DNA of 64,000 bases. Origin: JAAYAO01 sp051133435 (GTDB lineage Bacteria > Actinomycetota > Actinomycetes > Propionibacteriales > Propionibacteriaceae). The DNA lies in the NCBI RefSeq assembly GCF_051133435.1, contig NZ_JBPGNY010000005.1, positions 248,001 to 312,000 of the forward strand, written 5' to 3'. Made by a program: the position numbers and the translations under genes. Under the pieces are notes generated by a model. The model was not told the DNA's origin and searched no databases. It was given only the letters and a program-made list of their open reading frames with translations. Positions 7,974 through 16,996 of this stretch are shown here, piece after piece. How positions within the stretch are numbered: the stretch's first letter is position 1; each line of letters opens with the position of its first letter.

Positions 7974-9017
7974 ATGGCTCGCCCGTTCTTCGCCGCCCGC
8001 TTGGAAGAAAAGTTCAATTCCTTCGTCGGCCGTATTCTTCGTCGGCGTGGATGGCGGGAAGCCGTCATTCCCTACACCGGCTACGGAACGACCGATTTCG
8101 TCCGGGTGATGGCCCGGCTGGTGCTAGTGCCGCCCGGCGCCACCCCCGGGACGGCCGCCCAGGAGCCGCTGATGCGCCGTCGTGGCTGGCGCAACTTCTT
8201 CACCGCCCCGGTGGCCCATGCCAAGGTGTCGGTGAGCGTCAACGGCACCACCACCTCGGCCCTGGTCGATCGCAACGGCTACCTGGATGTGCGAATCGAA
8301 ACCGGCCTGGAGCCCGGCTGGCGCGAGGTCACGATCAACTGTCGTACCGGCCAGGTGCCGGCGCCGATCATGGTGGTGCGTCCGGACACCGAGTTCGGGT
8401 TGGTCAGCGACATCGACGACACGGTGATCTCCACCATGTTGCCGCGCATCTGGATCGCGGCCTGGAACACCTTCGTGGCCCATGAAAGTGCCCGCCAACC
8501 GGTACCCGGGATGGCCACGATGTACCGCCGGTTGCTGGCCGACCATCCCGATGCACCGGTGTTCTACGTCTCGACCGGTGCCTGGAACACCGCCGGCACC
8601 CTGGCCCGCTTCCTCAAACATGAGGACTTCCCGCCCGGCCCGCTGATGCTCACCGACTGGGGGCCGACCAATACCGGTTGGTTCCGCTCCGGGCAGGAGC
8701 ACAAGCGCACGGTGTTGCGGCAGTTGGCGATCGATCTGCCCGAGGTGAAGTGGCTGCTGGTCGGTGACGACGGTCAGCACGACCCGGCGCTGTACCGGGA
8801 GTTCGCGGCGAAGTTCCCCGACAAGGTTCGGGCCATCGCGCTGCGGCAGTTGTCGCCGGTGGAACAGTTGCTCGCCCACGGTACGACCACCGCGATCGAC
8901 GACGGCGAACCCGAAGACATGGACGCCCATGTGGTGCAGGCCCCCGACGGTCACGGGCTGTGGCCGCGACTGAACGCCCTGCTGGCTTCGGACACACCCC
9001 CGGCCCAGCGCCCGTAA
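7974..9017 (+). CDS. App1-type phosphatidate phosphatase domain protein (DUF2183)
   Basis: This 347-residue protein carries the App1/DUF2183 domain, a HAD-like phosphatase domain named after yeast phosphatidate phosphatase App1. The catalytic DxDxT motif is SDIDDTVI (Asp residues around 146 and 148). The later motifs FYVSTGAWN, the Lys in EHKRTVLRQ and LVGDDGQHD complete the HAD active site. The N-terminal ~130 residues form a separate beta-rich part. There is no signal peptide. The real substrate in bacteria is unproven, so phosphatidate is inference from the family. The ATG at 7974 was chosen because the conserved protein begins there; upstream in-frame codons overlap the divergent promoter. 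Confidence 0.8.
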   Translation: MARPFFAARLEEKFNSFVGRILRRRGWREAVIPYTGYGTTDFVRVMARLVLVPPGATPGTAAQEPLMRRRGWRNFFTAPVAHAKVSVSVNGTTTSALVDRNGYLDVRIETGLEPGWREVTINCRTGQVPAPIMVVRPDTEFGLVSDIDDTVISTMLPRIWIAAWNTFVAHESARQPVPGMATMYRRLLADHPDAPVFYVSTGAWNTAGTLARFLKHEDFPPGPLMLTDWGPTNTGWFRSGQEHKRTVLRQLAIDLPEVKWLLVGDDGQHDPALYREFAAKFPDKVRAIALRQLSPVEQLLAHGTTTAIDDGEPEDMDAHVVQAPDGHGLWPRLNALLASDTPPAQRP

Positions 9018-9045
9018 CGCGGCGAAAATACGGCACACTGGCCCA

Positions 9046-11517
9046 ATGGCACGCCGCAGCACGACCGACACCGATGACGACTGGACCGAACACATTGTCG
9101 ATATCGATGTCACCTCCGAGATGCAGTCCAGTTTCTTGGAGTACGCCTACTCGGTGATCTACGCCCGGGCCCTGCCCGATGCCCGCGACGGTCTGAAACC
9201 GGTGCAGCGACGCATTCTGTACTCGATGCAGGAAATGGGCCTGCGACCCGACCGTCCGCACGTGAAATGTGCCCGGGTGGTCGGCCAGGTGATGGGCCTG
9301 TACCACCCGCACGGTGACTCGGCGATCTACGACGCCCTGGTGCGGTTGGGTCAGCCCTGGGCGATGCGGTTGCCGCTGATCGATCCACACGGCAACTTCG
9401 GTTCCCTGGACGCCGGCCCCGCGGCGATGCGGTACACCGAGTGCCGGATGGCCTCTGCCGCGACCGCGATGACCGCCGGGTTGGACGCCGACACCGTCGA
9501 CTTCCGATCCAACTACGACGGCAAGGGCAGCGAACCGTCGGTGCTGCCGGCGGCCTTCCCGAACCTGCTGGTCAACGGCACCACCGGTATCGCGGTGGGG
9601 ATGGCCACCAACATCCCGCCGCACAACTTGGTGGAGGTCGTCCAGGCGCTGCGGCACATGCTGCGTCACCCCGACGCCGACCTGGACGAGCTGATGCGCT
9701 TCGTGCCCGGCCCCGACCTGCCCACCGGGGGCAAGATCATCGGTGTCGAGGGCATCCGGGACGCGTACGCCGGCGGTCGGGGCAGCTTCCGGATCCGTGC
9801 CACCGCTCGGATCGAGAAGGTTTCCCCGCGCCGTCAGGGCATCGTGATCACCGAGTTGCCCTACATGGTCGGCCCGGAGCGGATCATCGACCAGATCAAG
9901 TCGCTGGTGCAGTCGCGCAAACTGACCGGCATCGCTGATGTGAAGGACCTCTCCGACATCAACAACGCAACCCGACTGGTGATCGAGGTCAAGAACGGGT
10001 TCAACCCCGAGGTGCTGCTGGAGCAGTTGTACAAGCAGACCAAGTTGGAGGATTCCTTCGCCATCAATGCGGTGGCCCTGGTGGAGGGCCAGCCCCGCAC
10101 GATGGGGTTGCGCGAGATGCTGCAGGTCTACCTCGACCATCGCCTCGAGGTCACCCTGCGCCGCACCAAGCACCACCTCAAGGTCGCCGAGGATCGGCTG
10201 CACCTGGTCGAGGGCCTGCTGCTGGCGATTCTCGACATCGACGACGTGATCGCGATCATCCGGCGTTCGGAGGATGCCGCCGAGGCCCGTGCCGCGCTGA
10301 TGAACGTGTTCGACCTGACCGAGACCCAGGCCAACTACATCCTCGATATGCAGTTGCGCCGGTTGACGAAGTTCTCCCGGATCGAGTTGGAATCCGAGCG
10401 TGACGATCTGCGCCGCCGGATCGAACAGCTCACCGCGATCATCGAATCCGACAGCTTGCTGCGCCAAGTGGTCGGCGATGAACTGGCCGAGGTCGCCAAG
10501 GAGTACGGCACGCCGCGACGCACCGTGCTGCTGGCTGCCTCCGGCGTCGCCCAGACCGCGGTGACCGCACCTTTGGAGGTCGCCGATGACCCCTGCCGGG
10601 TGCTGCTGTCGGCCACCGGCTTGGTGGCGCGCACCGAATCCGATGAGCCCCCGGCCGCCCTGGGTTCGCGCAGCCCGCACGACGTGGTGCAGTCCTCGGT
10701 GCCGGCCACCGCCCGCGGCGAGGTCGGCGTGGTCACCAGTGCCGGACGCCTGGTGCGGCTGAATGTGCTCGATCTGCCGACCATCCCCGTCACCGCCCAG
10801 GCGCCGAACCTGCGTGGCGGCACCCTGCTCACCGAGTTGATCTCCCTGGAGCGCGGTGAACAGGCCCTGTGCCTGGTCTCGCTCGCCGAGGACGCCGGCG
10901 GCCTGGCCCTGGGCACCGCGGCCGGGGTGGTGAAACGGGTACATCACGAAGTGCTCAGCCGGGATGCCTGGGAGGTGATCCGCCTCGACGACATCGACCA
11001 GGTGATCGGGGCGGTGCAACTGGACGAGGCCCGCGTCGCCGCCGGAGTGCACCTGGTGTTCGTCAGCTCCGATGCCCAACTGCTGCACTTCCCCGCCGAG
11101 GTGGTGCGTCCCCAGGGCCGCACCGGTGGCGGCGTGGCCGGCATCAAACTGGCCACCGGCGCTCGCGCGATCGGATTTTTCGCCGCCGACCCGACCTCCG
11201 CCGAGGTCGTCACCATCGCCGGATCGGCCGATGCGTTGCCCGGCACCGATGCCGGCTCGGTGAAGGTCACCCCGTTGGCGGAGTTCCCGGCCAAGGGCCG
11301 GGCCACCGGTGGGGTGCGCACCCACCGCTTCCTCAAGGGTGAGGCTGCGCTGCACCTGGCTTTCGTCGGTACCCACCCGATCGCCTGTGCGGCCAGCGGG
11401 TCGCCGGTGGAGTTGCCCGAGATCGATCCGCGACGTGACGGCTCCGGTGTGCCCGGCAGTCAACCGATCACCGGTATCGCCTCGGCGGCCGGTGCGGAGG
11501 TCCCCGCCACGGGGTGA
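9046..11517 (+). CDS. parC: DNA topoisomerase IV subunit A
   Basis: This 823-residue type IIA topoisomerase A subunit breaks and rejoins DNA to decatenate chromosomes. The N-terminal breakage-reunion domain has the quinolone-region motif YHPHGDSAIYDAL (86-98) and the catalytic Tyr in AAMRYTECRM (Tyr130). A coiled-coil/gate region follows, then a C-terminal beta-pinwheel-like domain from about residue 510. It lacks the strong GyrA box (QRRGGKG), and its partner parE lies 2 kb away facing it, which supports ParC over GyrA. The ATG follows CACACT by 6 nt, so the message may be leaderless. The carbonic anhydrase gene follows it on the same strand. Confidence 0.9.
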   Translation: MARRSTTDTDDDWTEHIVDIDVTSEMQSSFLEYAYSVIYARALPDARDGLKPVQRRILYSMQEMGLRPDRPHVKCARVVGQVMGLYHPHGDSAIYDALVRLGQPWAMRLPLIDPHGNFGSLDAGPAAMRYTECRMASAATAMTAGLDADTVDFRSNYDGKGSEPSVLPAAFPNLLVNGTTGIAVGMATNIPPHNLVEVVQALRHMLRHPDADLDELMRFVPGPDLPTGGKIIGVEGIRDAYAGGRGSFRIRATARIEKVSPRRQGIVITELPYMVGPERIIDQIKSLVQSRKLTGIADVKDLSDINNATRLVIEVKNGFNPEVLLEQLYKQTKLEDSFAINAVALVEGQPRTMGLREMLQVYLDHRLEVTLRRTKHHLKVAEDRLHLVEGLLLAILDIDDVIAIIRRSEDAAEARAALMNVFDLTETQANYILDMQLRRLTKFSRIELESERDDLRRRIEQLTAIIESDSLLRQVVGDELAEVAKEYGTPRRTVLLAASGVAQTAVTAPLEVADDPCRVLLSATGLVARTESDEPPAALGSRSPHDVVQSSVPATARGEVGVVTSAGRLVRLNVLDLPTIPVTAQAPNLRGGTLLTELISLERGEQALCLVSLAEDAGGLALGTAAGVVKRVHHEVLSRDAWEVIRLDDIDQVIGAVQLDEARVAAGVHLVFVSSDAQLLHFPAEVVRPQGRTGGGVAGIKLATGARAIGFFAADPTSAEVVTIAGSADALPGTDAGSVKVTPLAEFPAKGRATGGVRTHRFLKGEAALHLAFVGTHPIACAASGSPVELPEIDPRRDGSGVPGSQPITGIASAAGAEVPATG

Positions 11518-11547
11518 CCGCGGATACAGCGCCATCGCCGTCGGCAC

Positions 11548-11553
11548 TAGACT
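11548..11553 (+). promoter_or_regulatory. Candidate -10 element for the carbonic anhydrase gene
   Basis: TAGACT lies 8 nt before the chosen ATG at 11562, consistent with a leaderless start and with transcription independent of parC. Confidence 0.4.
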
Positions 11554-11561
11554 TTTCGGCT

Positions 11562-12059
11562 ATGAGCGGTGAATTCGACGACCTTCTGGCACACAACCGC
11601 ACCTACGCCGAGGATTTCCACTCCGGTGGGTTCGACGGCATCGCCCAGCAGGGCGTTCTGGTGGTCACCTGCATGGATTCGCGCATCGAGCCGCTCGCGA
11701 TGTTGGGGCTGCATTTGGGGGATGCGAAGATTCTGCGTACCCCCGGTGGCCGGATCACCCGCGATGCCTTGGTGGGCTGTCTGCTCGGCGTGCACCTGCT
11801 GAATGTGCAACGGGTGATGGTGATTCCGCACACCCGGTGCGCGATGGCCTCCGGCGATGATGCAGCCATCGCCGAGAAGGTGCTCGAGGCGACCGACACC
11901 GACATCTCCGGCATGATTCTGGGCTCGACCCCGGATCAGGCCGCCGGCCTGCGTTACGACGTGAAACTGCTGGAAAGCCACCCGCTGATCCACGGACGGT
12001 GTGTGGTCGGTGGATTCCTCTACGACGTCGACACCGGCCTGCTGAAACAGGTCATCTGA
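11562..12059 (+). CDS. Beta-carbonic anhydrase
   Basis: This 165-residue protein has the zinc site of beta-class carbonic anhydrases: Cys37 with the Asp39-Arg41 dyad in VTCMDSRIEP, then His90 and Cys93 in IPHTRCAM. It interconverts CO2 and bicarbonate in the cytoplasm. Bicarbonate is needed by carbamoyl-phosphate synthase, encoded elsewhere in this window, but a direct link is only inference. It belongs to the short (about 160 residue) actinobacterial subgroup. The ATG at 11562 was chosen over the in-frame start at 11514, which would overlap the end of parC. Confidence 0.9.
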   Translation: MSGEFDDLLAHNRTYAEDFHSGGFDGIAQQGVLVVTCMDSRIEPLAMLGLHLGDAKILRTPGGRITRDALVGCLLGVHLLNVQRVMVIPHTRCAMASGDDAAIAEKVLEATDTDISGMILGSTPDQAAGLRYDVKLLESHPLIHGRCVVGGFLYDVDTGLLKQVI

Positions 12060-12071
12060 ACCGAGTTCTAA

Positions 12072-13403
12072 TCAGGCGGCGCGTTCCGCCTTGCGGTCGG
12101 TCACTCCCGGAATGTTCAGGGGCCAGAACAACAGCAGCCCGAGCAGCAGCGTGACCACGATGCCCATGATGCCCCAGCGCACCCCACCGATCCGGGTGAA
12201 CAGCGCCACCAGAGCCGGGGACAGGAAGGTCACCGCACGTCCGACCGTGGCGTAGAGGCCGAAGATCGCGTTCTGCTCCGAATCGGGTGCGGCCCGCACC
12301 AGCAGCGTCCGGGAGGCCGACTGCACCGCCCCCACCAAGGAAGCGATGAACAATCCGGCGATCCAGAAGACCAGTGCATTGTTGGCCACGATGATGATCG
12401 CCCCGCTGATCACCATCGCGATCAGGCAGGCCATCACCACCGGTTTCGGGCCGAACCGGTCATCGGCCCGGCCCAGGGCCCAGGTACCGAAGGCGGCGAT
12501 GGCGTTCGCGACCAGACCGAAGACGATCACCTCTTCGGTGCTGAAACCGTAAGCGTTCGCCGCGATCACCCCGGCGAAGGCGAAGACCGCCCCCAGGCCG
12601 TCGCGGTACACCGCCGAGGCCACCAAAAAGTGCAGCGTGGAACGCCGCTGCCGCCACATGTCGACGATCTCACCGAAGACCTCACGGTAGGCGGTGATCG
12701 GGTTGAGTTTGCCCGGCTTGGCATCGGTGGCGTTGGGGCCCCAGAAGAACACCGGCAAGGACATCACCAGCAGCCACAGCGCACAGAACAGGGCGATACC
12801 GCGGTAGTTGACCGCATCGTCGGTCGGCAGACCCAAGCCGTTCTGGACGAACCCGAACAGCGCCACCACCAGACAGATCACCCCGCCCAGGTAGCCCAGT
12901 GCCCAGGCGGTGCCCGAGATCCGTCCGATGTTGTCCTTGGTCGAGATCAGGTTCAGCATCGCGTAGTAGAAGACATTCGCGATCTCCTGGAAAACTCCCG
13001 CCGCCGCAATCAGCGCCGCGCCCAGATACAGGAAGGAGTCCTCGGGGCGGACGAACCACAGCGCGGCCACGCAGATGATCACGAACATCGTGGTGACCGC
13101 CAGCATCAGCCGTCGGTTCTTCACCCGGTCGGCCCAGGCACCCACTGCGGGCGCCAACAGGGCGACCAGGACGCCGGCGGCGGTTTGCATATCGGCGAAG
13201 ACCTGCTGCCCGCGCTCCTCGTTGGCCGCGACCCCGGTGGTGAGGTACACCGAGAACACGAACGACAGGATCACCGTGTTGTACGCGTTGGACCCGAAGT
13301 CCCACAGACTCCACGAGACGATCTGACGGCGACGGCGCCCGTCATCGGCGGCGGGCGGTTCCGACGGCCCCGTCGGCAGTGGCGGTTCGCTGAGATTGCT
13401 CAC
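12072..13403 (-). CDS. MFS transporter, UMF1/Atg22-like family
   Basis: This 443-residue integral membrane protein has about 12 hydrophobic segments. It opens with the family signature SWSLWDFGSNAYNTV typical of UMF1 (Atg22-like) major facilitators. A cytoplasmic MFS motif-A-like loop WADRVKNRRLM is visible after the second or third helix. The substrate is unknown; Atg22 relatives export amino acids from yeast vacuoles, but that cannot be transferred safely. I prefer the GTG at 13403 (VSNLSEPP) to the TTG at 13412. It is convergent with the carbonic anhydrase gene (12 nt gap) and lies directly downstream of parE. Confidence 0.8.
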   Translation of the reverse strand: MSNLSEPPLPTGPSEPPAADDGRRRRQIVSWSLWDFGSNAYNTVILSFVFSVYLTTGVAANEERGQQVFADMQTAAGVLVALLAPAVGAWADRVKNRRLMLAVTTMFVIICVAALWFVRPEDSFLYLGAALIAAAGVFQEIANVFYYAMLNLISTKDNIGRISGTAWALGYLGGVICLVVALFGFVQNGLGLPTDDAVNYRGIALFCALWLLVMSLPVFFWGPNATDAKPGKLNPITAYREVFGEIVDMWRQRRSTLHFLVASAVYRDGLGAVFAFAGVIAANAYGFSTEEVIVFGLVANAIAAFGTWALGRADDRFGPKPVVMACLIAMVISGAIIIVANNALVFWIAGLFIASLVGAVQSASRTLLVRAAPDSEQNAIFGLYATVGRAVTFLSPALVALFTRIGGVRWGIMGIVVTLLLGLLLFWPLNIPGVTDRKAERAA

Positions 13404-13433
13404 GGGCCACAACGTAGTGCACCCGGGCGTGGT

Positions 13434-15533
13434 TCAGGCGTCGATTCGTTCACTGTCCAGTGCATAGGCACCGTCGACGATGAACTCCTTGCGCGGGGCC
13501 ACCTCGTTGCCCATCAGGATTTCGAAGACCTCCTCGGCCGCCTCCAGGTCGTCCACGGTGAGCCGGCGCAGGGTGCGGTGCTGCGGATCCATCGTGGTTT
13601 CCTTGAGCTGGTCGGCGTCCATCTCACCCAGGCCCTTGTACCGCTGCGGGTCGGCGAAGGCCTGTCCGCGCTTGGTCAGCTCGGCCAGGGTGCGGCGGTA
13701 TTCGGCCTCGTTGTAGGTGTAGATGTACTTGGCCTGGCCCTTGCGCGGTTTGGTGATCTCGAAGCGGTGCAAAGGCGGTACCGCGGTGTAGACCCGGCCG
13801 GCTTCCACCATCGGGCGCATGTACCGGAAGAACAGGGTGGCCAGCAGGGTGCGGATGTGCGCGCCGTCCGAATCGGCGTCGGCCATGAAGATGACCTTGC
13901 CGTAGCGGGCCGCATCCAGATCGAAGGTGCGTCCCGAACCGGCACCGACCACCTGGATGATCGAGGCACACTCGGCGTTCTTCAGCATGTCGCCGACCGA
14001 GGCCTTCTGCACATTCAGGATCTTGCCCCGAATCGGCAGCAGCGCCTGGAACTCCGAATCCCTGGCCCGCATCGCGGTACCCAGGGCCGACTGGCCCTCG
14101 ACGATGAACAGTTCGCACCGGTCGACGTCGGTGGAGCGGCAGTCCTTCAGCTTCGACGGCAGCGAGGACGATTCGAGCGCGTTCTTGCGGCGCTGGGCCT
14201 CCTTGTGGGCCCGGGCCTGCACCCGGGTGCGGGAGGCCGAGACCACCTTCTCCAGCACCGTGCGGGCCTGACCCTTCAGGCTGGCCTTGGTGGAGTTGAA
14301 GAAGGAGGTCAGTTCGGATTCGACGACCCGGGCAACCAGTCGCGACACCGGCGGAGTGCCGAGCACTTCCTTGGTCTGGCCCTCGAACTGTGGTTCGGCC
14401 AACCGCACCGTGACCACTGCAGTGAGGCCTTCCAGGGTGTCGTCCTTGGTGACCTCCTCGCCGGCCTTGAGCAGGCCGCGGCGGCCTTCCATCGCCTTGC
14501 TGACCGCCCGGGTCAGGCCCCGTTCGAAGCCTTGGACGTGGGTGCCGCCCTTGGGGGTGGCGATGATGTTGACGAAGGATTTCAGCACGGTGTCGTAGCC
14601 GGTGCCCCAGCGGACGGCGATGTCGACCACCAGGTCGCGGTCGACGTCGGTGGCGGTCATCGTGCCGTTCTCGTCCAACATCGGCACGGTTTCGGTGAAC
14701 CGGTCGGTGCCGCTGAGCCGCAGCACCTCGGTGACGCCGGCGTCGGGGGCGAGAAACTCGCAGAACTCCGAGATGCCGCCCTCGTGGACGAAGACCTCCG
14801 GTTCGGCCTGCGGGTCGGTGCGGTGGTCGGTGACCGTCAGGGTCAGGCCCGGCACCAGGAAGCTGGTCTGGCGGGCCCGGTTGTGCAGATCGGTGAGCGA
14901 CAGTTCGGCATCGGCCAGGAAGATTTGTCGGTCGGGCCAGTAGCGCACCCGCGATCCGGTGACGCCCTTCTTGGCGCGCCGCAGTTTCTTCAGCCCGCCG
15001 CCGGGGGTGAACGGGGCGTCGGGCCCGTCGCCGCCGAAGGTGCCGGGCTGGCCGCGGCGGAAGGACATTCCCCAGGTGGCTCCGTCACGATCGACCTCGA
15101 CGTCGAGACGGGAGGCCAGCGCGTTGACCACCGAGGCACCCACGCCGTGCAGGCCACCGGTGGCGTTGTAGGACCCGGCCCCGAATTTGCCGCCGGCGTG
15201 GAGCTTGGTGAACACCACTTCGACCCCGCTCAGCCCGGTGCGTGGTTCGATGTCGACCGGGATGCCCCGGGCCCGGTCGTGCACAGCGACCGACCCGTCG
15301 GCGCCCAGTTCCACATCGATGCTGGTGCCGAAGCCGCCCAAGGCCTCGTCCACCGCGTTGTCGATGATCTCCCACAGACAGTGCATCAGCCCCCGGGTGT
15401 CGGTGGACCCGATGTACATCGCGGGTCGCTTGCGCACCGCTTCGAGTCCTTCCAGGACGAGCAGGTGGCGGGCTTCGTAGTCACGGGACTCCCCGTGCAA
15501 CGTGGGCGTGGTCTTACCGGTCTTGCTGGGCAC
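13434..15533 (-). CDS. parE: DNA topoisomerase IV subunit B
   Basis: This 699-residue ATPase subunit partners ParC. The GHKL ATP-binding domain shows LWEIIDNAVDEAL (54-66), DRARGIP and the GGLHGVGASVVNA loop. The TOPRIM domain shows EGQSALG (around 481) and the metal-binding DADSDGAH (around 551). Its length and the lack of a GyrB-type insertion support ParE. The ATG at 15533 gives the full N-terminus. It is divergent from the DUF7455 gene, with 162 nt between the two starts. Separate parC and parE genes facing each other, not an operon, mean their dosage must be balanced in trans. Confidence 0.92.
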   Translation of the reverse strand: MPSKTGKTTPTLHGESRDYEARHLLVLEGLEAVRKRPAMYIGSTDTRGLMHCLWEIIDNAVDEALGGFGTSIDVELGADGSVAVHDRARGIPVDIEPRTGLSGVEVVFTKLHAGGKFGAGSYNATGGLHGVGASVVNALASRLDVEVDRDGATWGMSFRRGQPGTFGGDGPDAPFTPGGGLKKLRRAKKGVTGSRVRYWPDRQIFLADAELSLTDLHNRARQTSFLVPGLTLTVTDHRTDPQAEPEVFVHEGGISEFCEFLAPDAGVTEVLRLSGTDRFTETVPMLDENGTMTATDVDRDLVVDIAVRWGTGYDTVLKSFVNIIATPKGGTHVQGFERGLTRAVSKAMEGRRGLLKAGEEVTKDDTLEGLTAVVTVRLAEPQFEGQTKEVLGTPPVSRLVARVVESELTSFFNSTKASLKGQARTVLEKVVSASRTRVQARAHKEAQRRKNALESSSLPSKLKDCRSTDVDRCELFIVEGQSALGTAMRARDSEFQALLPIRGKILNVQKASVGDMLKNAECASIIQVVGAGSGRTFDLDAARYGKVIFMADADSDGAHIRTLLATLFFRYMRPMVEAGRVYTAVPPLHRFEITKPRKGQAKYIYTYNEAEYRRTLAELTKRGQAFADPQRYKGLGEMDADQLKETTMDPQHRTLRRLTVDDLEAAEEVFEILMGNEVAPRKEFIVDGAYALDSERIDA

Positions 15534-15625
15534 CCGTTGAGCCTACCCGGATTCCGGGCGGCGATCGGGTGATGTGATTGCGGGTGTCGCCAGCGGTTGT
15601 CCCTCGAAACAGGTACTCTCGACGA

Positions 15626-15674
15626 AACGGGAATGATTACACTGCTTCGACTGTTGCAGATAGTGATGCCCGTT
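15626..15674 (+). promoter_or_regulatory. Possible leader stem-loop upstream of the DUF7455 gene
   Basis: AACGGG (15626-15631) can pair with CCCGTT (15669-15674), and within it CACT pairs with AGTG and TGC with GCA. This would form an interrupted stem in the 5' leader, about 20 nt before the start codon. It is weak evidence and I name no class of RNA regulator. Confidence 0.25.
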
Positions 15675-15695
15675 GAGACACAGAGAGGGGCCACC

Positions 15696-15890
15696 ATGAC
15701 CACGACCGTTGTCGATGACACCTTGACCGCCGGTGACCGCTGCGATCGTTGCGGCGCCCAAGCCTACTTTCGGGTAGTGATGCACAGCGGTGGTGAGTTG
15801 TTCTTCTGTGCCCACCATGGCCGTGCCCATGCCGACAAGCTGAACCAGGTAGCCCTCAAGATCCACGACGAGTCCGACAAGCTCAGCTGA
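15696..15890 (+). CDS. DUF7455 zinc-binding small protein
   Basis: This 64-residue protein contains CDRC (Cys16 and Cys19) and FFCAHH (Cys38 with His40/41), a CxxC...CxH arrangement that should bind one zinc. The family is widespread in actinobacteria and of unknown function. I recall it as often encoded near the principal sigma factor, as it is here. The start at 15696 follows GAGAGGGG; upstream in-frame codons lie in the probable leader. A strong terminator follows immediately, so it is its own transcription unit. Confidence 0.8.
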   Translation: MTTTVVDDTLTAGDRCDRCGAQAYFRVVMHSGGELFFCAHHGRAHADKLNQVALKIHDESDKLS

Positions 15891-15903
15891 GCCCGGTCTC
15901 GAC

Positions 15904-15937
15904 GGCTCCGTCGCCCTCGGGCGGCGGGGCCGTTTTT
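15904..15937 (+). terminator. Rho-independent terminator after the DUF7455 gene
   Basis: GGCTCCGTCGC (15904-15914) pairs with GCGGCGGGGCC (15921-15931), with two G-U wobbles and a small CCTCGG loop. TTTTT follows at 15933-15937. This is the clearest canonical terminator in the window. Confidence 0.85.
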
Positions 15938-15969
15938 GTTCCCGCACCGCTATGGAAAGGACCACGTGC

Positions 15970-16968
15970 ATGACCCGCCCACCCCTGTCGGCCCTGGAGT
16001 TGGCCACCGTGAACGTCGACCAGACCACCGCCGAGGCTCTGGCCGACAGCATCGAGGTGGCCCGGGTGGCCGAGGAACTTGGGTTCCGGAGGTTGTGGGT
16101 GGCCGAACACCACAACATGGGTTCGGTCGGGTCGACCAATCCCCCGGTCTTGATCGCCGCGATCGCGGCCCTCACCGAACGGATCCGGGTCGGATCGGGT
16201 GGGGTGATGTTGCCGAACCACGCCCCCTATGTGGTGGCCGAACAGTTCGCCATGTTGGAGGCGCTGTACCCGAACCGGATCGATCTGGGGCTCGGACGAG
16301 CGCCCGGCACCGACCAGTTCACCGCTCGGGCGCTGCGCCGTACCGGACATGACGATGTCGAGCAGTTCCCCCAGCATGTGCTGCAACTGATGAGCTGGCT
16401 GGGTGACAACCGGTTGACCGAACCGTTGTCCGAACGGCTGTCGGTCACTCCCAAGGCGGTCACCTACCCGGAGATCTGGTTGCTCGGCTCGAGTGGGTAT
16501 GCCGCGCAGTTGGCCGGAGTGTTGGGGTTGCCGTATTGCTATGCCCACCACTTCGGCACCCTCGACCCGGCGGCGGTGATGAACCTGTACCGGGAGTCCT
16601 TCGAGGCCTCACCGGTGCTGGACGAGCCCCACGCGATGGTGTGCACCTCGGCGCTGAGTGCCGACACGGGCGAGGAGGCCGAGTTCCTGGCCGGACCGTC
16701 GCGGATGATGGCCCTGGAACTGCGCTCGGGCAACCCCCGCCGGGTGGTCTCCCCCGAGGTTGCCGCCGAGCGCGGCTTCACCGACGTGGAGTTGGAGCAG
16801 TTGAAGCTGCTGCCGGCGGTGAAGTACGTCGGCACCCACGAAGAGGTGCTGGGCGACCTGGACGCCCTGATCGCGGCGACCGGGGTGCAGGAGTTGATGC
16901 TGACCGGGTCGACGTACGGTGCCGCCCCGAAGATCGCCACCTATCGGGCGCTGGCAGAGCGCTGGTGA
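15970..16968 (+). CDS. LLM-class flavin-dependent oxidoreductase
   Basis: This 332-residue protein is a luciferase-like monooxygenase family member with a TIM-barrel fold that uses reduced FMN or F420. Family motifs include LGFRRLWVAEHHN, RIRVGSGGVMLPNHAPY and RIDLGLGRAPGTD. This is the common MsnO8-like subgroup, whose substrates are largely unknown. I prefer the ATG at 15970, preceded by GGAAAGGA, to the ATG at 15952 that would overlap that ribosome site. The gene stands alone between the DUF7455 terminator and the convergent DUF6882 gene, so context gives no clue to its substrate. Confidence 0.85.
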   Translation: MTRPPLSALELATVNVDQTTAEALADSIEVARVAEELGFRRLWVAEHHNMGSVGSTNPPVLIAAIAALTERIRVGSGGVMLPNHAPYVVAEQFAMLEALYPNRIDLGLGRAPGTDQFTARALRRTGHDDVEQFPQHVLQLMSWLGDNRLTEPLSERLSVTPKAVTYPEIWLLGSSGYAAQLAGVLGLPYCYAHHFGTLDPAAVMNLYRESFEASPVLDEPHAMVCTSALSADTGEEAEFLAGPSRMMALELRSGNPRRVVSPEVAAERGFTDVELEQLKLLPAVKYVGTHEEVLGDLDALIAATGVQELMLTGSTYGAAPKIATYRALAERW

Positions 16969-16996
16969 CTGCTCGCCGGTGAATGCCGCCGAGTGA

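Noticed and set aside
12630..15572. A 980-codon open frame on the + strand opposite parE and the MFS gene
   Set aside because: It is antisense to two clear conserved genes, its translation is Gly/His/Gln/Arg-rich low-complexity sequence with no recognisable domain, and such frames arise readily opposite high-GC genes.
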